This document shows positions 54,961 through 64,000 of a DNA stretch of 64,000 nucleotides, in pieces. A model generated the notes under the pieces. It was not told the origin of the DNA. It was given only the letters and a program-made list of their open reading frames with translations, and did no database searches. Numbering within the stretch: the stretch's first letter is position 1; the number at the start of each line of letters is the position of its first letter. The stretch is from positions 4,712,001 through 4,776,000 of the forward strand of contig NC_003070.9 of the NCBI RefSeq assembly GCF_000001735.4. Direction: 5' to 3'. The stretch is from Arabidopsis thaliana (Eukaryota; Streptophyta; Magnoliopsida; Brassicales; Brassicaceae). The translations under genes and the position numbers were made by a program.

Positions 54961-57900
54961 ATAACTAATACTAATATTCTTCCATTTTTATTATTAAGTA
55001 CATATTATTATAGGATAAAAAACAGGATTTATCAATTAGTTTGACTCATAAAATTCTTGGTTCTATTTTTTAGGGATTAAATGATTTTTCAAGATAAATT
55101 TTATTTTATGCTTAATTTGTTATATTTATTTAAATATTTTATGTTACCTTTTTAGTTTTTAGTTTTCATTCCATTTGAAATAAAATAATCTACTACATTG
55201 AGCAGTAGAAGTAAATAATTGGTGAAATGTGGAAATGGGTATCTTCTAGGTTCTCTTCATCTTTCTTTCTTGCTTTTTAATGCTTTTAAGAGATTATATA
55301 ATTACTATATTTTTGGCAAATCTAGAAGGGATAAAAAAAAAAAAAACTATGATGATGTGTCATCTTTAAATGAAAAATAATGAAGCAATTTAAACCAAGA
55401 TCATTTAAATAATTACATTTTAGTGGTTATCGACTTATCGTAATGTTGGTGAATGGTGATGCTACCAATTAAATATCGAAACGTGTTAGTTTTTGTAAAT
55501 AAATTAGATATTTTAAAAAGGAAATTACAAAGTCTTTAAAAGAGTATTTATTAAAAAAGTTTATTCTAGATGGAGTGTTCTTGAGGGTTTTCAGATTTTG
55601 AAAAGTATACAAATACCATTTTTATATAAAAAGCAATTAATGATATGAGTCAAATGTTGTTTACAACGAGTAATACTCTGTACATGGTAACATCACTATA
55701 TCACATATAATAATAACAATAAAATACGAAAAAACTGAAAATCCAAAACGAACATGTCGTCACTCGTCAAGGATAAATATGGTAAATCCTTGCCCCATTA
55801 ATTACGCATCCTTTTGTTTAACACATTTTTTCGGTTAGGCTTAGGCCTCATTTTTTTTTTTATAATTAGGTCTCATTTAGTTCAAATATATAAATTTAAA
55901 TAAAGTTGTAACTAAATAAACTATTGACAGCAAACAAAACGTGGGTCCCGCCAAAAAATCTTTTCTTTTTCTATAGCTCTATCTCGTTGGCTACTGTTAA
56001 TGTGGAATATTTTTGCGTTTTGATACTGAGGAATTAGAAGTTTAGATTTCTATTAAATATTGGATTGGTGATTAAAGTTGATAGCTCGGATATTGATCGG
56101 ATCCATGAGGAATAACAACTATGAAGTTATAAAATTATAAGATCCTATAAAAAAATTTTAAAAAGATCTAGTCATTCTACTTCTGGTAATTTGTACCACA
56201 CTAAATGCCCAAAAACCTTGTGATTTTTTTCTACTTTAGACGTTTAATATTTATGAAAGATGAATGTAATTTAATCCAAGGGTCCAACACACATATATTA
56301 TATAAATATTAATGAGAAATTTGGCCCTTAAAAGTGTATAATTACCACCTTTTTTCCATCGACGTGACCAAAAGTCTTTGCAAAACTGACCTGTAAATAT
56401 ATATGCACGAAAAAAAAGTTTAAATAATTTCGGTATTAGACATATAGAAAAAAGGTTTGGTATTCGGTAAAAAAAAAAACTAACATACGGTCTTCGGCTG
56501 TTGTGTGGCATAGCATCATTATGTTTTGTCTCTTATGTCACAAACCCACATGGTTAATTCCGTATTGGTATATTTTTTTTAGGTACCATCGGAAATTTTC
56601 TGACCATGTCTCATTTCTTACTGTTCATTTCCAAAAGCAATAGTAAAATGCAAGAAAAATAAATCCAACTATACTATATATGTCGTAAATCTACATTCAT
56701 TATCTGATATCGTGATATAATGTCAGTACAACTCTTTTCCAACAGAGTTTTTACCTATTTTAAAACGTTTATTAAAAAAATTGTACGAAAATGAATCTGA
56801 ATTATACCAATCAATAAAGAAAATAACTTCATAGAAATGTTCGTATATTTTTATAATAAATTGAACGGTCTGTATTATTATATACATGCATGTATCAATA
56901 GTTATATTATGCTTTTATAGGGATCAAGATAAGTTGGGATAATAGACCTTAAAAGTGGTCCAAAGTATACTTTCGGAAATGTCACTCTCATCAGAAAAAA
57001 AAAAAAAAATCATCGAGATTTATAAAACTGAGTATTAGTCAAGGGTCCTATCATACTTCTTATGGTATGTCCCACCAAATTGATTTCATTGCGAATCAAA
57101 TAGCAAAAATAATAATTCTATTAAATATATTTATTTTATTTTATTTTATTTTTTTTCTATTTTTTTTTCTATTAAATATACACATGCAACTTATGCAACT
57201 ATCAATTTCCTTTAGTATTCTACGAAACAAAATTATATATTTGTTGTCACAAAGTTTAAAAATTCCAACGTATTTTAAATGAAAATTATGATGGTAAAAA
57301 AAATAGAATTATTACTCTCACATTAGTCATTTACGTAAATTATCAATGAAAAATATCTATCACTTAATATTAAAAAAAATTGTTATTGAAATTGAAAAAG
57401 TAAACTATTTGCCACTCGTCTCCCACTAGCTCTCCTCCATTCTCCTTTTACCAACAAAAAAAAAACTGTTTTAAAATACCCTCTCGTCTTTAACGTCCAT
57501 TTATTAAATCTATATACTAGTAGTATTATTTTATTGAATGCGAATTAAATAATTTCTCATGAGTTATGCATAAAGATAGTCCCTTTCGAAAAGTTTACAT
57601 CAATTTTTGAAAAGCATCAAAAACGTAGACAAACCACACTGTCCACACAAAGGAATGAATTTAAACACTTGATTATCGTATTATAGCCTGAAAAAGTAGA
57701 TTCCATGAAAATCTATAGCTAATCGAGATCTGTTTTAATTCGTTTTTTATTTTTTAATACCGAGCAATGATAATTATAGACAAACAAATTTAGAGAAAAT
57801 TAAACTCCGAATTAATCAGAATGGGTTGTGCATTTATACAAATCTTGACGAAATTTAAAATTCAAATGTAAATGATTCCATCTACATAAGAAAAGAAAAA

Positions 57901-58115
57901 ACTACATACAAATCATCAATCTTGGACTAATTATGTGTGTTTGATCAAATAATATCTCCAGTGACGGATTAAAGAAACAAAAAAATCATTTAACCAATCC
58001 ATAACGGTACAATGGTCAATAGCTTAAATAATTTTATCAAAAAAAATTACAACAAGATTCAAATTATCTTGCTAGGATAATTAACCGTAGTTAGGTTAGA
58101 TGGTATATATACATA

Positions 58116-58820
58116 CTAGATTTTAACCCGCGGTATACCGCGAAAACAATTTATTTTTTAAAGTTAATATACATAAAAGTTTGCAAATTATATCTATTAT
58201 AAAATATTTTTATTTGATAGTTTACAATTGTTATTAAGTAACATCCTGCCAAACCCGTCCCGCCAACCCGTCCCGTAAAAAAAACATTTATTTTATTAAT
58301 GTTGATCTTATTTATGATATGTTTATGAATTATTGTCTAAATATTTTGTAATTTTGTAGTAATTAAATGCTATCAAATATCTCTGCGGTTTGATGTTTAT
58401 AATCGAATTGTTATAGTCATGGAAAAAAGCAATATCAAAAATGATAATTTTGAAGTAATTAAATGATAGTAAATATTTTGGAAGTTTTATTTTAGTAACT
58501 AATGTGGAGAGATTCAGGGAAGATTGTTAAATGTCAAATATTTATTTCGAAGATTTTTTTTTTAATTATCAAAAACAAACATTAAAATCTAGTGGCAGCC
58601 ATTGTAAATAAGTCATAACTACAAGATTTATTTCACAAAATAGCTGCAAAAATGTATATATAGATTAAGTGTCTTTCGTATATTCAAAAATTAGGAGTTT
58701 CAGTTTAGAAACTCTCGGTTTACACTCAGAAAATCATTCAAACCTATTCAAATGTAGATTGAATTATTGAATAGGTATGTAATTGATTATTTAATTATTG
58801 ACTGTTTCTCCATAAAAAAA
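58116..58820 (-). mobile_element. Helitron-like (ATREP-type) element, 3' end well marked, 5' end not located
   Basis: On the minus strand the sequence ends TTAAAATCTAG with a 14-base perfect palindrome (CGCGGTATACCGCG, 58129..58142) about 9 bases before the terminal CTAG. A short hairpin before CTRR is the 3' end of Helitrons, which insert between A and T. On this side the flank is ...TA|CTAG. Inside the body, about 58245..58275, is CCCGTCCCGCCAACCCGTCC, a motif I associate with Arabidopsis ATREP elements. I could not find the matching TC start; the right limit given is a guess from where the typical text stops. It is non-autonomous, with no helicase frame. Confidence 0.55.
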
Positions 58821-61487
58821 TACTATAAATACAACTATGTATTATAACTCCCTTTTTCCCCTGGAATAAGACTGATGATAAGCCCATTGACAAATACAGA
58901 TTTTGGGCCTAAATCACCCCAAAAAAAAAGAAAAGAAACAACCTCTCCATTGCCTTTGTAGCAATCAAATTTCCTAATAAGGGCATAATTATAATGATAC
59001 ACAATTAGTCTACACAAACGAGTGAGACATTGATGGTGTAACTCGTGTTCTACGAAGTGTGACTATTTACATTTGTTCAGCTTGAAGCTTATTTAATCCC
59101 TTTTATTTTTCTTGTCGTGAAAATCTAATCACAGTATCACACTACGTTTTTTTGTTTGTCCCAGCAGTTAATAAACACACACAAAAAAAGCTTCGATATT
59201 TGGGAATTTTTGTAGTTACTAGACATTTTTACAAATTATTACTTAATATGTTCATATTATTAATTTCGTTATGGTTTCTTTATTTAATTAAATCGTTCAC
59301 CGGCTTGTGTACGAATGATACTTGATGCTATAACTTGGAATCTGAAAGAGCCAATCACCGAATTTTGTCGACAGGGACGAGAGAAAAAGGGAGAAAAAGA
59401 TGCTCTTTTTCTCGAAGGGTAATTTGGTAAATTAATAAATGGCAGATGATGTAATTAACGTGGAAGTTAGGTGGTTTTATTTGTCTGAAAAAATGTAAGT
59501 TCGAAACGGAATCCTAGATTCGTGGACACAGATCGTTATGGGGATTAGAGAGAGAAACAAATGTTTTCTTTTTGTCTCCAGAAAATAAGAGAGCCATGAG
59601 TTACTCTCATATCTTATACCCTTTTTACCCTTCTATCTAGTTGTAGATTTTTTTTAATCATTTCTTTAATTATTAATTGCGTTAAATTAATTATTGTTGG
59701 AATAGAAATATTATTTTGCAATTTGCACCAAAAAAATATTATTGTGCAATTTACACCAAATTAGCAAAATAAAATAAAATTATAGACCAAACTAAATAAA
59801 TTTTGGTGCTAAGGAATACCAACTTATGTAGGTTGTCCTTTGAATAGCCTGACCTATGGTTGCTGGTTGCCTGGATCCTATATATGCCTAGTATGTATGC
59901 ATGAAAGCGTGTACATTGTAACAAAAAGATACATGTATTTTATTTATTAGAATTTGAGAAAATAAATTGCAAGTTTAGATAAATAAAATTAACTAAAACG
60001 AATTATAAAAGCCTAATTAACGAGCAAATTATTCAGTGTTTATGATATATGATCCAAAAATCAACATGCATAAAATGTTTTTTATTTACTAGAAATTGTT
60101 GTATGATGTGATTGGAAAATGGACGTATTAATTGTTTTGTAGTATCTACGGTTCTTTATGAAACATTTTGTTCCAATACTTTTTTTTTTTTGGAAAATTT
60201 TGTTCCAATGGTAAGTGGACACCATATCCAGAGTTCAAAGTTCCTTTTCAACAATCTCTCCTCTTTTTTTTAATGTTCTTTCAAAAAATTGTTTTAAGAA
60301 TTTTACATGTTGTAAAAAAAAGATAATTAAAGATACAATCCATAATTTACTAGAATACAATTACAACACGTAGTTATTTCAATTATCATCGGATATCTAT
60401 CTACACAGCTCTATTTCATAGATTTTCCATAAATATCATTTAATACACGTAGTTACATTTTTTGTTTGTCTTATACACGCACTTTCTAGAATCAAACAAA
60501 TGCTTTCAGAAAACTTTAGTGATTAATTGATCGTAGCCAAATTCATCTAGCAAATTAGTAATTACAGTTATAATACCATTATTTTGAATAGTCATTATTT
60601 GTTGAAAATATCTTTAATAAATTTTGTTAACTTGGAGTTTATAAATTATAATCATAAACGTTGTTTCGATTTTTGTTACAGTTTTCTAACAATGTTAAAT
60701 TTTCCAGTATGTGTGTGACCCTACAAAAATGGGAATCAACAAGAATCAAAAGGGCCCATCAAAGTCTCCACCACCAATCACCTGTGACCGCTCTCACACT
60801 TAACGATGATCTTTGTTGGATTAACGGCGCGTGTAATCTTGATCCCATCACGTGAACTTTCACGCTCATAGACCCCACTGTTCCAACCTCAGCACCATCA
60901 GTCCTATTCGTCAAGAAGATTTAAGGCCATACGTAACAAAAGCAAGCTGAGAGAAACACATCCTGTCAATAATCCTTGAGCTGGACTCTAAAATTAGGCC
61001 CATGAAACTTAATGACAGCCAAAAATATTGTTTGCATTATGAATTAATTATGGATTTGCCACTTTTTTTATGGCATTTGTAGACTTTGAATTTTTTTGAA
61101 TAGTTTGTGGATTTTGTTTTTTTTCCTGATTACAAAAGTATGATTTAACATGCATTTTATTTGTTATGTTTGGGTTTAGTCGGTTGTGGTTGTGGTTGTT
61201 CTTACAATTTAGTTTTTTGAATAAAGTACATATTTTTACCAAAAACAAAATCTTAAATACGTACATTTTGAAATGTTAAAAATGACATATTCATAAAATT
61301 TTAGTAAAAATGATGATTTTAAAAGATCTCGATGAAAAATGACAAAACCAACATTAATCGCTTACATTATTCGTAAAATTTATCATGTTTTCAAAGACAT
61401 GAAAACATTGATCTCTATATGACCGGAGAAAACATTGATCTCTCATATCAGATCACGTGATCGAACGGTGGAGAAACGCTCTCTACA

Positions 61488-61530
61488 ATAAGGCTTTAAA
61501 GCCCATAAAACCCTTAAATATATCAAAGCC
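61488..61530 (+). promoter_or_regulatory. Telo-box and site II-like elements of the ELF5A-1 promoter
   Basis: AGCCCA at about 61500, AAACCCTTA near 61508 (one base off a telo-box AAACCCTAA) and a further AGCCCA near 61525. The same pairing is common before plant genes for ribosome and translation proteins. Confidence 0.5.
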
Positions 61531-61630
61531 CAAAAGAAACGCCTTTTGCGCTTTCCCGATCGTGGTCAACTTCCTCTGTTACCAAAAAATCTGTACCGCA
61601 AAATCCTCGTCGAAGCTCGCTGCTGCAACC

Positions 61631-62668
61631 ATGTCCGACGAGGAGCATCACTTTGAGTCCAGTGACGCCGGAGCGTCCAAAACCTACCCTCAACAAGCTG
61701 GAACCATCCGTAAGAATGGTTACATCGTCATCAAAAATCGTCCCTGCAAGGTTTCGTTCTCAAACATTTCTCCACTCTCTTCCTCTGATCTTATTAGATC
61801 TGTTCATTACTTAGATTCCTCAGATTCTTTTTTTTGTCACCTCCACGATGTTCGACTGATATTTGTTCTTGTCATCATTGTTAAATTCACATTTTATTGC
61901 ACTTTTGTTTTAGCGAAATTATTAAATTGGTCATCTTCAGTTTTGTTCGATTAGATAAGTTTTAGGATTTTTTCTTACACAAGTTACTGGATCAGCTGCT
62001 AAATGTCATTTTGTGTCGCAGGTTGTTGAGGTTTCAACCTCGAAGACTGGCAAGCATGGTCATGCTAAATGTCATTTTGTAGCTATTGATATCTTCACCA
62101 GCAAGAAACTCGAAGATATTGTTCCTTCTTCCCACAATTGTGATGTATGTGAAAAAAGCTCCTTTGATCACTTTCATTTCTTGTTTGTTTCTTTCAAGTC
62201 CCATTTGAGATTTTGTTTTTGTTGAATTGGGTTTCAGGTTCCTCATGTCAACCGTACTGATTATCAGCTGATTGACATTTCTGAAGATGGATATGTATGT
62301 GTTCTTAAATAGCACTTGTTCCTTTATATGGTTTAGTTACTTGTTCTGTTTTGTAATCATTTTGCAGGTCAGTTTGTTGACTGATAACGGTAGTACCAAG
62401 GATGACCTTAAGCTCCCTAATGATGACACTCTGCTCCAACAGGTTAAGTTTTGCATGTTCATCACATTAAATGTTGCTAGTTAATTAAAATCAACTCTAT
62501 GTCGATTTCTGAAAATGGAAGAAAAAGTGCAGAGTAATGAGTGACCTGATTGTGTTAATGAAACAGATCAAGAGTGGGTTTGATGATGGAAAAGATCTAG
62601 TGGTGAGTGTGATGTCAGCTATGGGAGAGGAACAGATCAATGCTCTTAAGGACATCGGTCCCAAGTGA
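61631..62668 (+). CDS. ELF5A-1: Eukaryotic translation initiation factor 5A-1
   Basis: Exons 61631..61750, 62022..62144, 62238..62294, 62368..62442 and 62567..62668 give 158 residues, the exact plant eIF5A length (At1g13950). The start [20 protein letters not shown] is typical. The hypusination loop [12 protein letters not shown] is intact; the second Lys in KTGKHGHA is the one deoxyhypusine synthase modifies. The OB-fold half follows ([17 protein letters not shown]) and ends ALKDIGPK. eIF5A helps ribosomes pass proline runs and other stalls in elongation and termination. This paralogue has been linked to xylem development. The ATG at 61631 is preceded by CAACC, a good plant start context. 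Confidence 0.97.
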
Positions 62669-64000
62669 GACTAACAAAGCCTCCCCTTTGTTATGAGATT
62701 CTTCTTCTTCTTCTGTAGGCTTCCATTACTCATCGGAGATTATCTTGTTTTTGGGTGACTCCTATTTTGGATATTTAAACTTTTGTTAATAATGCCATCT
62801 TCTTCAACCTTTTCCTTCTAGATGGTTTTTATACTTCTTCTAATTGATTGATTCTTTATGGTTGTCCAAGTGTCAAAGTGTTCCACCCATATGATTCTAA
62901 CCTTTTGATGAGCGAAGTCTTTACTCGTGCGTTATGTAGAGACGTAGAAGCAATACCACAAAAGAGTATAATTATAGATATATGCTAACAAAACTCAAAA
63001 GTTAAGATCAGTTTAGTATTCAAAATTGAACAGTAAAAGGTTAAAAAAAATATGTATACTTATGAAAATAACTAAATTCATAGATAATCTTTTAAAATTC
63101 AGAGTTTCTTTTTCTTATATCAAATTCAAAATGAAAACACAAACTAAAATAAACAACGACACATATCATAAGGTCTTTTATATTTTGTATTAGATCAAAA
63201 CTATTATTGCAATCACATTTCTTGTGGTAATAAATGAAAGGAATTCTACTCCTAAAGCCAACGTGTGTCCCACACAAAGTAAGAAGAATGTTTATATTAT
63301 CTTTTGCTCTTGCAAAGTCAAATGTATCTTCAAAAAGTCATGTTGCTAGTTTTCTTTTATTCCCCTCACGTCATCACGGTTCCTCCTCCTATTACAAATA
63401 TACACACCCAAAAAGTCCACTAACATGAAATGCTAAAGTTAATTTTAGAAATCCATTGCTTTCACGTGAAAAAAAAAACTATTACAGAAATAACATGTAT
63501 TTATACAGTTTACTAATAGTCATCAACTCATCATATATGGTATAAATATTTGTCGAAAAACAGCTCTCATGATATGTGTAGGCTTATATTCGACAGCCCA
63601 TTAAGACACAAAATGGGCCTTTTAAAAGGAATGTCAGTTGTCAATATCTGATTCGTACAACGTGGAGTAGCTGTGGCCTTGTCCGGTTGTCTCTCTCTGC
63701 CTCTTCGCTCCAGGTTCACCGTACAATAATAACAAAGACCGACGCTTTTGTAAAAGTGAAACCTAAATTGATAACCAAATAATTTGATCAATTTGGTACA
63801 ACTTTTGTTTTGACTGATGTTCAGATTTTCTTTTCTTCTTAATTGGTATAGTTTTATTTTCTTTTTAAAATGTTTGGATTTGTAATTCATTTAGCATTCC
63901 ATTCTAATAAGATTTATCTTTTTCTTTTTAATTATCTCTTTACATGATACTACTATACTATTTGTTTAAACAAAAAATATAGATATACATGCATATTCCA
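62669..64000. other. Flank right of ELF5A-1
   Basis: 3' UTR to about 62900, then AT-rich DNA with no coding region. GGCCTTT and GGGCC-like words near 63615..63690 may mark the promoter of the next gene beyond the window (I recall a WRKY gene there). Confidence 0.4.

Larger units (their letters stand above)
54961..61630. other. Gene-poor AT-rich interval before ELF5A-1
   Basis: About 6.7 kb without any open frame resembling a protein. The longest ATG frames (about 60-86 codons) are low in content and A/T-rich. I see scattered poly-A/poly-T runs and one Helitron-like terminus (separate entry). The last 150 bp hold the ELF5A-1 promoter. Confidence 0.5.

Noticed and set aside
57067-57282. Phe/Ile-rich frame in the gene-poor interval
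   Set aside because: It comes from AT runs; composition is not that of a protein.
1-64000. CRISPR arrays, phage islands, operons or a new defence system
   Set aside because: No regular spacer repeats, no polycistronic layout; all strong frames are split plant genes.

Overview
The window looks like nuclear DNA of a small-genome crucifer. Genes are compact and split by short AT-rich introns with GT..AG borders, intergenic DNA is AT-rich, and the gene order matches what I remember of Arabidopsis thaliana chromosome 1, about At1g13730 to At1g13950. That assignment, and every locus number below, is recall and was not checked by alignment. For most genes I worked out exon borders by hand. The spliced lengths divide by three and give the protein sizes I expect, which is the main support for the models.

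Layout, left to right: the 3' end of an NTF2/RRM (G3BP-like) gene (+); AFP2, an ABI5-binding/NINJA-family repressor adaptor (+); the purple acid phosphatase PAP1 (-); a small cysteine-rich defensin-like gene (-); a broken, partly inverted second copy of PAP1 (-); RUS3 (DUF647) (+); an F-box/LRR/FBD gene (+); an XS/XH gene of the FDM/IDN2 family (+); a P-class PPR gene (-), head to head with a YqaJ/type II endonuclease-like gene (+); an alpha/beta hydrolase gene (+); a cysteine-protease-like remnant (-); an X8-domain GPI-anchored protein gene (-); two identical tRNA-Ala(TGC) genes (+); a QUASIMODO2-like methyltransferase gene, QUL1 (-); the KTI12/DRL1 gene (-); an ELM2-domain gene (+); SNAP30 (+); PAP2 with a C-terminal membrane anchor (-), head to head with a secreted LRR-protein gene (+); a remorin gene (+); a small nodulin-related gene (+); a DUF863 gene with an AT-hook-like motif (-); then about 7 kb of AT-rich, nearly gene-free DNA holding a Helitron-like end; and the eIF5A gene ELF5A-1 (+).

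The genes do not form one pathway. They are independent plant housekeeping, regulatory and cell-wall genes. Links that can be drawn are two purple acid phosphatases of different type 38 kb apart, a defensin-like gene sitting between PAP1 and its dead copy, and several head-to-head pairs that share short promoters with TGGGCC (site II) elements. I found no CRISPR array, operon, phage island or new defence system. The least ordinary items are the scrambled PAP1 copy with a reversed exon-6 piece, the protease-like remnant whose splice sites are intact but whose active site is not, the 63-residue internal duplication in the PPR protein, a GC-AG intron in RUS3, and the nuclear gene for a phage-exonuclease-like fold.
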